Assembly: GCF_000385135.1 (NCBI RefSeq)
Contig: NZ_ARQM01000010.1
Span: 1,054,001 to 1,118,000 of the forward strand
Reading direction: 5' to 3'
DNA from: Promicromonospora sukumoe 327MFSha3.1
GTDB taxonomy: Bacteria > Actinomycetota > Actinomycetes > Actinomycetales > Cellulomonadaceae
DNA: 64,000 nucleotides
Shown: one piece after another, positions 1 to 9,194 of the stretch
How positions within the stretch are numbered: position 1 is the first letter of the stretch
How the letters are laid out: each line of letters begins with the position of its first letter
Notes under the pieces: generated by a model
Database searches by the model: none
Told to the model about the DNA's origin: nothing
The model's input: only the letters and a program-made list of their open reading frames with translations
Program-made: the position numbers and the translations under genes

Positions 1-1
1 C

Positions 2-757
<756 letters not shown>

Positions 758-766
758 TGCACTGAG

Positions 767-820
767 AACGACCACGGCGCCCCGTCCCTCCTCGCGGAGG
801 GGCGGGGCGCCGTCGTCGTT
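767..820. terminator. Bidirectional intrinsic terminator
   Basis: A near-perfect 25-bp inverted repeat (767-791 against 796-820, one mismatch, loop TCGC) fills the gap between the aconitase stop and the stop of the convergent arginase-like gene. A/T pairs at both outer edges give short U runs on either strand, so it can end both transcripts. Confidence 0.85.
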
Positions 821-1704
821 CACCCTCCGAGCGCTCCGGCCAGCAGCCGGCCGACGCCGCGCAGGCCCGCCTCGTCCGCGTGGTCGGGGTTGACCTCCAC
901 GCACGTCATGGCGACCAGGCCGGGGTCGGCGGCGAGCGTGCGCAGCGCGCGGTCCAGCGTCGCCGGGGCCAGGCCGCGGCCGTACGTCGGGACGTCGGCC
1001 ACGGGGAGGGTCAGGAAGTCGAGCACGTCGACGTCGAGGTGCAGCACGAACGGGGTGCCGCCCACGGCCGCCAGGGCACGCCGCGCGGCGTCCTCCGGGT
1101 CGGCGAGCACCTGAGCCGCCGGGATCCGCACCGCGGGCACGAGCCCGTGGACGTCCTCCTCGTCGTCGCCGTACCCGAGGTAGACGAGCCGGTCGGCCGT
1201 CAGCAGGGGGCGCCGGTGGCCGACGGCGGCGAGCGGCTCCCAGGCGCCGGGCAGGTCGAGGAGGTGGGCGACGCCCATGGAGTCGAGGATCGGCTCGTCG
1301 GGGTGGTCGGGCGGCAGCTGGAGGTCCTGGCCGCCGTCGACGTAGACGAGGGCCACGTCCGGGTGCCGCTCGGCGACGGCGTCGACCACCCCGAGGGCGA
1401 CCGTGCACTCCCCGCCGAGCACGAGGGCGCGCTCGCCGCGTGCCAGGACCGTTTCGACACGCCGCCGCACGCCGCGCAGTCCCTCGACCACGCGGTCGCC
1501 GTCGTTGGGCTCGCCCGGCGCGCGGTGCGCGCGCCAGGTCGCGACCGGGAGGTCGCCGTCGTCCCGGACGTCGACGCCGGCGGCCCGCAGGGCGTCGAGC
1601 AGCCCGGCCGCGCGCAGGGCGGCGGGTGCCTTCTCCAGGCCGCGGGAGTGGGCCGCGGCGCTGGACGGGACGCCGAGCAGGGCCCAGAGATCCGGGGACG
1701 TCAT
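820..1704 (-). CDS. Arginase-fold (ureohydrolase family) protein with altered metal site
   Basis: A 294-residue member of the arginase/agmatinase/formiminoglutamase fold. The start is taken at MTSPDLWALLG; an earlier in-frame ATG (1737) adds only eleven unconserved residues. The family's metal motifs are recognisable but changed. GGDHS reads GGECT (His to Cys), DAHxD reads DGGQD (His to Gly), and only the last block, LDVDVLD, keeps its aspartates. Classical arginases need the two His plus four Asp for a di-manganese centre, so a standard Mn2+ ureohydrolase activity is doubtful and the substrate is unknown. The gene stands alone, convergent to acnA. A hexamer CACACT lies six bases before the ATG and may be a weak leaderless promoter. 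Confidence 0.75.
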   Translation of the reverse strand: MTSPDLWALLGVPSSAAAHSRGLEKAPAALRAAGLLDALRAAGVDVRDDGDLPVATWRAHRAPGEPNDGDRVVEGLRGVRRRVETVLARGERALVLGGECTVALGVVDAVAERHPDVALVYVDGGQDLQLPPDHPDEPILDSMGVAHLLDLPGAWEPLAAVGHRRPLLTADRLVYLGYGDDEEDVHGLVPAVRIPAAQVLADPEDAARRALAAVGGTPFVLHLDVDVLDFLTLPVADVPTYGRGLAPATLDRALRTLAADPGLVAMTCVEVNPDHADEAGLRGVGRLLAGALGG

Positions 1705-1809
1705 CCGACCAGTGTGCCGACGGGATGCCCCTGGCACCAGGCCGGAGCACGACGCAGGCCGCCTGCCCGGGGGCAGACGGCCTGCGTCGTCACTGCGGTG
1801 GTGCGGTGC

Positions 1810-3711
1810 CTACCTCCCGACGTCGGACTGGCGGGCGGCCCGGATCAGCTTCGTGGCCTCCTGCGCGGTGATGAGGTCGGCGTCGTCGAGCTGGTCGGCG
1901 ACCTGGGTCACGTGGCTGACGAACGCGCTGTGGCTGACCCACCCGCCGTCGGCGTCGATCAGGTCGGCGACCGTGCACCCGTTGCCGGTGTCGTAGTTGG
2001 TCACCTTGCTGTCCTTGTTCCCGATGACCACCGTGGGGCGCTCGTCGGAGACGGGGCACGCGTCGATCTCGCCGCGGGCGACGTCGAACCGCAGGGTGCC
2101 GGTCCGGGTTACGTTGCCGGCGTTGTCGGTGGCCCGGTACCGGAACGCGTGCGAACCGGCCTCGGTGACCACCACGGCGCCCGTGTACTCCCGGAAGGCG
2201 GGTGAGTCGAGCGCGTACTCGATGAACGCCACCCCCGACTCGTCGTCCCGGGCGTTGACGGTGACCGTGGCGGACCCGAGGTAGAAGCCCTCGTCGTCCT
2301 GGTCGCCGTCGACCTGCGCCGACGCGATGGGCTGCGTGGTGTCCGGCGGGTCCTGCCCGCCGACCACGACCAGCTCCACCGTGCCGGGCTCCGACGTGTT
2401 GCCCGCGGCGTCGGTGGCCCGGTAGGACACCGTGTGCGGGCCGGTCACGTCCACCACGACCGCGTCCGTGTAGGGCGTGTACGCGGCGCCGTCGAGGCTG
2501 TACTCGACGGACTCGACGCCCGAGCCGGTGTCCTCGGCCAGGACCTGCACGGTGGCGGAGCCCACGTAGGCGCCGTCCTCGTCCTGCTCGCCGGTGACCT
2601 CGGCCGTGACGGTCGGGGGAGTGGTGTCCTCCGGCGGCGCCTCGACCACGGTGAACGTCGCCGAGCCCGGCTCCGACACGTTGCCGGCCCGGTCGGTGGC
2701 CCGGTAGGTGACGGTGTGCTCGCCAGGCTCGTCGACGACGACGGGCCCGGTGTACGCCGCGTAGCCGGCGCCGTCGAGGTCGTACTCGATGCCCGCGACG
2801 CCCGAGCCGGGGTCCCGCGCCGTGAGGTTCACGGACGCGGAGCCCACGTAGGCGCCGTCGCCGTCGAGGTCACCCGTCACCTCGGCGGTCACGACGGGCG
2901 GCGTGGTGTCCTCGCCGTCCGGCGCGACCACCGTGACGTGCAGCATCTCCGGCTCGGAGACGTTGCCCGCCACGTCGGTGGCCCGGTACTCCAGCATGTG
3001 CTCGCCGGGCTCGTCGAGGACGACCGGCTCCGTGTACGGGGTGTACCCGGCGCCGTCCAGGTCGTACTCGATGCTCTCCACGCCCGAGCCGTCGCCGTCG
3101 TCGGCCGCGAGGTTCACGGTCGCCGCGCCGACGTAGGCGCCCTCGTCGTTCTGGTCGCCCTGGACCTCGGCGGTGACGGTCGGGGCGGTGGTGTCGTCGC
3201 CCCCGCCGCCCTCGGTGACCACGAGCTCGCCGGTCATCGTGCCGTGCCCCGGGATGGCGCAGAAGTACCGGTACGTGCCCGGGGTCAGGTCGACCTCGGC
3301 CTCGTAGCGGCCGCCGTTGGCGTCCAGGGGGTTGGCCAGGATGTCGAGGGTGACGTCCTGGTTGTACTCCGACGAGCCGGTCTCGAACGTCAGGGTGTGG
3401 GACATCCCGATGTTGTTGCCGGTCGCCGTGCTGTTCTCGAACACGATCGTGGTGGGCCCGGCCGCCGCCGTCGTGGGCGCGGAGGCATAGGCCGACACGC
3501 TCGCGCTGGCGGTGAAGGTCAGCACCTGGTCGGCCGCCTGGGGGGCGGCCTCCTTCGCGGGCGTCTGGTCCGACGTGCTGCCGGCCACCGGGGTGGCGGA
3601 CGCCGGCGTGACCTCACCGGCGTACTCGACGGCGGTGGCGGGCGCCAGCGGCACCGCCACCAGGGCGCTGACCGCTGCCGCCGCCAGGAGGCGGGACAGT
3701 TTGTGTCGCAT
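1810..3711 (-). CDS. Secreted cupredoxin with four Ig-like (OmpL47-type) repeats and a two-Cys C-terminal module
   Basis: A 633-residue exported protein. Start taken at MRHKLSRLLA rather than the earlier in-frame ATG at 3744, because a Sec signal peptide (about residues 1-27, ending APATA) begins there. Residues 62-165 form a plastocyanin/azurin-like cupredoxin with a full type-1 copper set: His105 (MSHTL), Cys151, His156 and Met159 (FCAIPGHGTM). Four tandem repeats of about 95 residues follow (DTTxPxVTAEV...SGVxxIEYxLDGAxY...YRATDxAGN), resembling the Ig-like OmpL47-type domain. Residues 552-633 form a module with two Cys (CPVSDERP, NGCTVADLI) and a helical tail (FVSHVTQVADQL), also present in the upstream gene's protein. 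It is last in the laccase / sugar-dehydrogenase operon, 29 nt after the previous stop. Likely an electron carrier or copper-binding surface protein; its partner is inferred. Confidence 0.82.
   Translation of the reverse strand: MRHKLSRLLAAAAVSALVAVPLAPATAVEYAGEVTPASATPVAGSTSDQTPAKEAAPQAADQVLTFTASASVSAYASAPTTAAAGPTTIVFENSTATGNNIGMSHTLTFETGSSEYNQDVTLDILANPLDANGGRYEAEVDLTPGTYRYFCAIPGHGTMTGELVVTEGGGGDDTTAPTVTAEVQGDQNDEGAYVGAATVNLAADDGDGSGVESIEYDLDGAGYTPYTEPVVLDEPGEHMLEYRATDVAGNVSEPEMLHVTVVAPDGEDTTPPVVTAEVTGDLDGDGAYVGSASVNLTARDPGSGVAGIEYDLDGAGYAAYTGPVVVDEPGEHTVTYRATDRAGNVSEPGSATFTVVEAPPEDTTPPTVTAEVTGEQDEDGAYVGSATVQVLAEDTGSGVESVEYSLDGAAYTPYTDAVVVDVTGPHTVSYRATDAAGNTSEPGTVELVVVGGQDPPDTTQPIASAQVDGDQDDEGFYLGSATVTVNARDDESGVAFIEYALDSPAFREYTGAVVVTEAGSHAFRYRATDNAGNVTRTGTLRFDVARGEIDACPVSDERPTVVIGNKDSKVTNYDTGNGCTVADLIDADGGWVSHSAFVSHVTQVADQLDDADLITAQEATKLIRAARQSDVGR
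2075..3200 (-). repeat. Four tandem repeats of ~95 codons inside the cupredoxin gene
   Basis: Four head-to-tail coding repeats begin near 3195, 2915, 2625 and 2345 (minus-strand order). Each starts with a DTTxP block and ends with a YRATDxAGNxSEP-like block. High similarity between copies makes this stretch prone to unequal crossing-over or collapse during assembly. Confidence 0.8.
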
Positions 3712-3740
3712 GGGTGTACCTCTCGTCTCCGCGGGCCTGG

Positions 3741-6700
3741 TCACAGGTCACGCACCCGGATGTTGCGGAACTCCATGGCGTCCGCGCCGCTGTGGTTCTG
3801 CAGGCCGATGTAGCCGCGCAGGAACTGGCGCAGGTCGGTCGGCGGGTCGCCGGCACGCGAGGACTCCTTGCCGGGCGAGTTCTCGAACTCGTTGATGACC
3901 TCGCCGTTGCGGATGATCGTGTACTGCTGGCCGACCACCTGGATCTCGTAGGTGTTCCACTCGCCCTTCGGGGTCACCCCGGCGTTCTCCAGGGTGTTGG
4001 GGTCGAAGTTGTACACCGACCCCGTCTTCTGGACCTCACCGGTGGGACCGTCGTAGAGCTGGATCTCGTGGCCGCAGTAGATCGCCACCCAGGCCTCGTC
4101 GTCGGTGCCCTGCCCACACTCGGGCCGGTCGTCGCGCGCCACCCGCGGGTCGGGGAACCGCGTGAAGACGCCGCTGTTGGCGTACCGCCCCTCGGGCGCG
4201 ACGTCCTTGAACTCCAGCTTCAGCGAGAAGTCACCGAGCTCCTCTCCCGGGTGCCAGAGCATGCCGAGCCCGCCGGTGGACAGGATCGACCCGTCGTCCA
4301 GCAGGTCGAACTTGCCGCCCGGGGCCTGTCGCCAGTCCGCGAGCTGCTCCGCCGTGCCGTCGAACAGCCACCGGTACCCGGTGCTGCCCTCGCCGCCGAC
4401 GCCCGACGACTTCGCCGCGCTGATCAGCTTCTTGCGCTCGGCGACCGTGATCACCTTGTCGGCCCGGAGCTGGTCGGCGACGGCCGTGACGTGGTTGACG
4501 AACCGGCCGTTCGTGTCCCACTCCCGCTCGTCCTCGATCAGGTCGTTGATCGTGCAGCCGCCCAGGTCGTCGTTGGTGACGCCGCTGTCCTTGTCGCCCA
4601 GGAACACGGTGCCCCGGTCGTCGGGGATCGTGCAGGTGGTCTCGGCCGCGACCTCGACCGTGGACGTCTCGCCGTCGGCGTAGGTCACCGTCAGCGTCGC
4701 GTCGTAGCTGCCCACGCGGGCGTAGGTGTGCCGCGGGTTGGCCTCGGTGGACGTGTGGCCGTCCCCGAAGTCCCAGGCGTACGAGACGCCGCCCGAGCGG
4801 TCACCCGTGAAGGCGACGGTCAGCGGGGAGCTCTGCACGCTCGCGCCGGACGCGGCCGGGGCCGGGGTCGGTGCCCCGCCCTTGTAGCTGATCCGGACGA
4901 GCTTCTGGTTCGGGTGCAGGGAGAAGAACCCGCCCGCGTAGTCCAGCAGGTACAGGGCGCCGTCCGGGCCGAACTTGGCGTCCATCCAGCTCTGCACCTG
5001 CTCGTTGCCCGCGCCGCCGGCGATGATCTTGCGCAGGTCCTCGGCGAAGACCGGCGGACCGGCCTCCTCGACCGTGTCCGGGTTCACCGTGACGGCGATC
5101 CGGTTGCTGGCGTTGGACTGGTCGCCGATGAACCACTTGTTGTCCCAGTACGCGGGCCAGGCGACGCCGCTGTCGGTGTCGACGTCGGACCGGTGGTAGG
5201 TGGGACCGTCCATCACGGCCTGACCGCCACCGCGCAGGTACGGCAGCGTGTACGTGGCCTCCTCGTCCACGTACGACGGGATGCCGTTCTCACCCTCGGG
5301 GAAGACCGGCCCGCCACCGCTGGGCGAGTACCAGATCATGTTGTCCCGCACGGGCGGGAGGTCCACCAGGCCGGTGTTGCGCGGCGAGGTGTTCTTCGGG
5401 TTGTCGCAGTCGTACCAGCCCGTCAGCACCGTGGCGTCCTCGTTGCTGCGGTCGCGGTACGGCTGTCCGTTGCCCATGCAGTACGGCCAGCCCTGGTTGC
5501 CCGCCGACGTGATGATGGTCGCGGTCTCGTACTTGGCCGGCCCGAGCTCCGGGTCCGGCATGCCCGCGTCCGGACCCACCCAGGCCGCCGTCAGCCAGTC
5601 GTTCTTCTTGTCGTAGGCCAGGCGCGAGATGTTGCGCACGCCCATCACGTAGATCTCCGGGCGCGTCTTGTCGCCCGGGTCGTCCGCCTCGGGGAACAGG
5701 TTGCCCTCGGGGATCGTGAACGTGCCGTCGTCCTCCGGGTGGATCCGCAGGATCTTGCCGTTCAGGTCGTTCGTGTTACCGGCCGTGCGGCGCGCGTCCT
5801 GGAACGACAGGCCCGCGTACTCCTGCGTCCAGTTGTTGCCGGAGTAGCCGTCCGAGCCGCCCGACGAGTTGCTGTCGCCGGACCCGATGTACAGGTTGCC
5901 GTCGTTGTCGAAGTCCATGCCACCACCGGCGTGGCAGCAGCTGTGGATCTGCGTGTCCCACTCCAGCAGGTCCTTGCGCGTGGACTGGTCGATCGTGTCG
6001 GCCGCGGCGTCGTACGTGAAGCGCGAGACCGTGCGCTGGCCCACGCGCCGCTCGACGTCGATCGACTCGTGCGGCATCCAGTAGACGTAGATCCACTGGT
6101 TCTCCTCGAAGTCGGGGTCCAGCGTGATGCCGAGCAGCCCCTCCTCGTTCTTGACCAGCTCGCTGCCGCTGCCGCGGTTGCCCATGACGTCCAGCGTCGT
6201 CAGCAGGTTGGTCTCGCCCGCCTCGGGGTCCCAGCGGTGGATCGTGCCGCAGCCCAGGCCCACGTTCGGGTCGTCCCAGGAGACGACCGGCCCGGAGGGG
6301 CACGCGCCCTTGCCGACGTAGAAGACGCCGCCGTCGGGCGCGACCGTCAGGCCGTGCGGCTCGCCGATCTGGTCGAGCGTGCCCGCGGCGTTCGCCCCGG
6401 TCAGACGCTCGGCCTCGTAGTTCGCCGCGATGGTCGCCTGGCAGTCGCCGCGCACCATGCCGGTCGACCACAGCAGGCCGCCCAGCAGGTGGTCGCGGAA
6501 GCCCTCCTCGGCGTAGCTCGCCGCCGTGCCGCCCATGCCGGTGTAGAACGAGCGGCCGCCGTCGTAGTCACGGCACCACGAGATCGGGTGGAACGGGCCG
6601 TTGGCCGCCTCGCCCGGGTCGTAGTCCCACTCCTGCACCTGCGCGATCGTGTGCACCTCGCCGATCGGGTTCGGCGACCAGTTCAGCCACCGGTCCTCAC

Positions 6701-7742
6701 GGGTCCAGTTCAGGGGCAGCCCGTCGTTGGCGGGGTGCGCGCGGTCGACGACGTTCACCGTCGCCTCCTGCACCGGGACCTCCGGGTCCGGCTCCTCCTC
6801 GCCCGAGGTGTCGAAGAGCTGGATCTCGGCGAGCTGGGTGAGGTCGTCACCCGCGTTCGCCGTGATGTCCAGGCGGTAGTGCTGGTACGCGACGTCGTTG
6901 TCGAGGTCGTAGTCGTTCGTGGCGAACCGGTCCGGGAAGTCCTGGTCCGTCTGCGTGTCCAGGTCGGTCCAGGTCTCGCCGTCCGTCGAGCCCTGCAGCG
7001 TCCAGTCGGCCGGGTCGCGGCCCTCGGAGTCGTTGGCCGAGGTCAGCGCGTACCGGGCGGCCGCGAGCGGCTCGGCGAGCTCCAGCTCGATCGACGCCGT
7101 CGGCTCGAACGCGAGCCACTTGGTGCGCGAGTCGCCGTCGATCAGCTTCGAGGCCACCTCGTTCGGCGGGTTCTCGGCGCTCGCGGTGGCGCTCTCGACC
7201 GGCAGCGGGTCCGGCAGGTTGCCCGCGGGCCGGGTGCCGATCAGGCCGGTGAACCACTGCGACCGGGCCTGGGCCCGGGCGGCGTCGCGGACGCCGAGGA
7301 ACCCGCCGCCGCCCTGCACGTAGGCCTTGAGCGCGTCCTCCTGCGCGGTGCTCAGCTCGACGCCCTCGGCGGACAGGAAGACGACGCCGCGGTACTCCGC
7401 GAGCGACTCGGCCGTGAACACCTCCGGGTCGCTCGCCGTGTGCACGGTGAAGCCGTTCTCGGCGCCGAGCTCACGGATGGTCTTGGTGGCCAGGGTGACC
7501 GGGTCGGACTGCTCGGCGGGCGCGCCGTGGAAGACCAGCACGGTGGGCTCGCCCTCCGCCGTGGCCTTCGGGGCCGTGACCGGCGCGGTCTGGGCCGGTG
7601 CGGTCTTCGCCGTCGTCAGGGCCGCGGGCGCGGCCGCCGCGGTCGTGCTGCGCTGCGCGGCCGCCGGGGTCGCCGCCATCGTGGCGACGAGGGCGGCGCC
7701 GGCCACCGCGGCGATGAGGCCTCTTCGTGTTCGTTGCATCAC
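3741..7742 (-). CDS. Secreted ThuA / discoidin / GSDH-type sugar dehydrogenase / PKD / DUF1080 multidomain protein
   Basis: A 1333-residue exported protein. Residues 1-29 are a signal peptide (RTRRGLIAAVAG...ATPAAA). A ThuA-like domain is split: about 62-172, then 325-430 (HPISWCRDYDGGRSFYTGMG), with an F5/8-type C (discoidin) domain at about 178-315 inserted between. Residues 445-950 are a glucose/sorbosone-dehydrogenase (PF07995-type) beta-propeller (EPHGLTVAPDGG, LLGITLDPDFEEN, HSCCHAGGGMDFD). A PKD domain follows (about 960-1035, YAWDFGDGHTS), then the two-Cys module shared with the downstream cupredoxin (1036-1118), and DUF1080, a family now linked to 3-keto-disaccharide hydrolysis (1121-1333). 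Members of the propeller family use PQQ, but I cannot see which cofactor this subgroup binds. Together the domains suggest oxidation and cleavage of glycosides outside the cell. Second gene of the operon, 33 nt after the laccase gene. Confidence 0.85.
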   Translation of the reverse strand: MMQRTRRGLIAAVAGAALVATMAATPAAAQRSTTAAAAPAALTTAKTAPAQTAPVTAPKATAEGEPTVLVFHGAPAEQSDPVTLATKTIRELGAENGFTVHTASDPEVFTAESLAEYRGVVFLSAEGVELSTAQEDALKAYVQGGGGFLGVRDAARAQARSQWFTGLIGTRPAGNLPDPLPVESATASAENPPNEVASKLIDGDSRTKWLAFEPTASIELELAEPLAAARYALTSANDSEGRDPADWTLQGSTDGETWTDLDTQTDQDFPDRFATNDYDLDNDVAYQHYRLDITANAGDDLTQLAEIQLFDTSGEEEPDPEVPVQEATVNVVDRAHPANDGLPLNWTREDRWLNWSPNPIGEVHTIAQVQEWDYDPGEAANGPFHPISWCRDYDGGRSFYTGMGGTAASYAEEGFRDHLLGGLLWSTGMVRGDCQATIAANYEAERLTGANAAGTLDQIGEPHGLTVAPDGGVFYVGKGACPSGPVVSWDDPNVGLGCGTIHRWDPEAGETNLLTTLDVMGNRGSGSELVKNEEGLLGITLDPDFEENQWIYVYWMPHESIDVERRVGQRTVSRFTYDAAADTIDQSTRKDLLEWDTQIHSCCHAGGGMDFDNDGNLYIGSGDSNSSGGSDGYSGNNWTQEYAGLSFQDARRTAGNTNDLNGKILRIHPEDDGTFTIPEGNLFPEADDPGDKTRPEIYVMGVRNISRLAYDKKNDWLTAAWVGPDAGMPDPELGPAKYETATIITSAGNQGWPYCMGNGQPYRDRSNEDATVLTGWYDCDNPKNTSPRNTGLVDLPPVRDNMIWYSPSGGGPVFPEGENGIPSYVDEEATYTLPYLRGGGQAVMDGPTYHRSDVDTDSGVAWPAYWDNKWFIGDQSNASNRIAVTVNPDTVEEAGPPVFAEDLRKIIAGGAGNEQVQSWMDAKFGPDGALYLLDYAGGFFSLHPNQKLVRISYKGGAPTPAPAASGASVQSSPLTVAFTGDRSGGVSYAWDFGDGHTSTEANPRHTYARVGSYDATLTVTYADGETSTVEVAAETTCTIPDDRGTVFLGDKDSGVTNDDLGGCTINDLIEDEREWDTNGRFVNHVTAVADQLRADKVITVAERKKLISAAKSSGVGGEGSTGYRWLFDGTAEQLADWRQAPGGKFDLLDDGSILSTGGLGMLWHPGEELGDFSLKLEFKDVAPEGRYANSGVFTRFPDPRVARDDRPECGQGTDDEAWVAIYCGHEIQLYDGPTGEVQKTGSVYNFDPNTLENAGVTPKGEWNTYEIQVVGQQYTIIRNGEVINEFENSPGKESSRAGDPPTDLRQFLRGYIGLQNHSGADAMEFRNIRVRDL

Positions 7743-7775
7743 TGCTCCTTTGCGCGTGAACGGGGAGTCGTGCGG

Positions 7776-8858
7776 TCAGTGGTGCCCGGCATGACTTGCC
7801 GCGCCCGTCTCGGTCTCGGTGGTGGCGGCACCGCTCGTGGTGCCGCTCATCGTGTGGCCGCCGTGCTCGTGGAACCGGTCGATGGCGTCCTGGGCGCCGG
7901 CCGGCATGCTGCCGTCGGCGTTGCGCACCAGGAAGATCCCGGCCATGCCGCCGTCCGAGTGGAACTGGACGTGGCAGTGGTACATCCAGGCGCCCGCGCC
8001 CACGCCCTCGCCCGCGATGACCTGGAAGCCGAACGAGGAGCCGGGGTTGAGGTCGCGGGTGTCGATCACCCGGGAGGGGTCGTCGGGGCCGGTCAGCCAG
8101 CCGGTGCGGTTGTCCGCCCAGCGGTGCGCGTGCACGTGGAACGTGTGGAGCTGGTCCCCGTGCCCGATCGCGATGAACTCGACCTTCTCGCCCTTGTTCG
8201 CCTCCAGCATCGGGGTGTCGGGGGCGACCTTGTTGTTGATGGTCATGTCGTTGAACACGACGGTGTGCTGGCGGTCGGGCAGCGGGTCGCCCTCGCGCCG
8301 CACCACGAGGGCGCCGTACAGGCCCTTGCGCAGCCCCTCGGTGCCGTGCTCGCCGCCCATCGCGTGGTCGTGGTAGTGCCAGTAGCCCGCGGAGCCGGCC
8401 ATCCAGGTGCCGTCGGCGCGCTGCTTCGGCTTGTGGCTCTTCCAGACGTAGGTGCGGGTCTCGCCGGGCTCGTTGAACGAGTCGTTGAACGGGCTGCCGT
8501 CCGAGTCGGTCGCGTAGTCCACGCCGTGCGGGTGGATCGACAGGCGCTTGTCGGTGTTGTTCACCAGCTCGACCTGGAGGGTGTCGCCCTCCCACATCTC
8601 GAGCACGGGGCCGGGGATGGTGGCCTTGCCGGGGGTGAGCCCGTAGCCGTACTGGCCCCCGGGCAGCGCCTCCGCGTACACGGTGATGTGCCGCGTGGAC
8701 GCGAGCGGCCGGACCGACGACGACACGGCCACCGCCGTGTCGGAGCCGAGCGCCAGCGCCGCCGTCGGCGCCATGAGCCCGGCGAGGGTTCCGGTCAGGA
8801 TCGAGCGACGGGACACGCCGCCGGGCAGGGGAGTGGCGTCAGTGCTGTTCTCGGGCAT
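7776..8858 (-). CDS. Two-domain multicopper oxidase (small-laccase type), exported
   Basis: A 360-residue oxidase of the two-domain laccase type, half the usual three-domain length. All four copper motifs are intact: HPH (109-111), HYHDH (161-165), HTFHVHAH (238-245) and HCHVQFH with Met305 (294-305), supplying the type-1 and trinuclear centres. Such proteins trimerise and reduce O2 to water while oxidising phenols, metal ions or a protein donor. The twin arginine in SRRSILTG (17-18) followed by a hydrophobic stretch indicates Tat export, fitting a protein that loads copper before export. The tail is His-rich (HEHGGHTM near 330-337, ending AGHH). First gene of the operon; in this position it could be the terminal oxidase for the dehydrogenase and cupredoxin encoded downstream. 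Confidence 0.9.
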   Translation of the reverse strand: MPENSTDATPLPGGVSRRSILTGTLAGLMAPTAALALGSDTAVAVSSSVRPLASTRHITVYAEALPGGQYGYGLTPGKATIPGPVLEMWEGDTLQVELVNNTDKRLSIHPHGVDYATDSDGSPFNDSFNEPGETRTYVWKSHKPKQRADGTWMAGSAGYWHYHDHAMGGEHGTEGLRKGLYGALVVRREGDPLPDRQHTVVFNDMTINNKVAPDTPMLEANKGEKVEFIAIGHGDQLHTFHVHAHRWADNRTGWLTGPDDPSRVIDTRDLNPGSSFGFQVIAGEGVGAGAWMYHCHVQFHSDGGMAGIFLVRNADGSMPAGAQDAIDRFHEHGGHTMSGTTSGAATTETETGAASHAGHH

Positions 8859-8931
8859 GAGTCTCCGTTCGACACCATCGGGCAGGCGGAAGTGCCCGTC
8901 CCGACGAGACTGAAGTGCAGGAGGGACTGGC

Positions 8932-8997
8932 TCAGGCGTGCGACGCGGGCGGCGGCGACGCCGGGAGTGACAGCGGTGTCAGAGAGGTGGACCTCAT
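8932..8997 (-). CDS. Candidate 21-residue leader ORF in the laccase-operon 5' leader
   Basis: An ATG with a strong Shine-Dalgarno (GGAGG at 9006-9010, eight bases before the start) opens 21 codons ending in TGA, 73 nt before the laccase ATG. The peptide is rich in Ser, Thr, Leu and Pro (core [12 protein letters not shown]) and has no Cys, no His cluster and no signal peptide. It could be a regulatory upstream ORF, with the Pro-rich core a possible ribosome-slowing stretch, or chance. The predicted transcript carries it. Confidence 0.4.
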   Translation of the reverse strand: MRSTSLTPLSLPASPPPASHA

Positions 8998-9086
8998 CGT
9001 CGTTCCCTCCATGGGTGCGTCACGTGGTCGTCGGCGACGACGGCCACGCCCCCGGGGCAGGACGTACTCCACCGGGTGACTTTTCG

Positions 9087-9115
9087 AACATAGGAGGACT
9101 TATGGCGAGTGTCAA
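9087..9115 (-). promoter_or_regulatory. Promoter of the laccase / sugar-dehydrogenase / cupredoxin operon
   Basis: On the minus strand a perfect TTGACA (9115-9110) is followed after exactly 17 bases by TATGTT (9092-9087). This is the best sigma70/HrdB-type promoter in the window. The spacer overlaps an inverted repeat CATA-N8-TATG (9104-9089), a plausible operator. The local A/T richness stands out in this genome. The regulator is not encoded nearby as far as I can tell. Confidence 0.75.
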
Positions 9116-9194
9116 GCAAAAGTTGGACAAACAGCGACAGGCTTCGTCTATGTGACCAAGCAAAGATCCCGGTGGGTCACGCAGTTTCGGGGGT

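Larger units (their letters stand above)
8859..9194 (-). other. 336-nt gap: promoter and long leader of the laccase operon
   Basis: No conventional gene here. It holds a near-consensus promoter (9087-9115), a predicted leader of roughly 220 nt, and a 21-codon open frame with a good ribosome site (8932-8997). Bases 9116-9194, next to the stop of the membrane-protein gene, show nothing I recognise. Confidence 0.6.

Noticed and set aside
3714-9155. A plus-strand open frame of about 1800 codons opposite the laccase operon
   Set aside because: High-GC antisense artefact: its product is Val/Arg/Ala/Gly-rich with no domains, while the minus strand encodes clear families with signal peptides.
9102-9155. 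A 17-codon plus-strand ORF with AGGAGG close to its ATG
   Set aside because: It lies across the minus-strand promoter, the AGGAGG is only four bases from the ATG, and no plus-strand gene follows.
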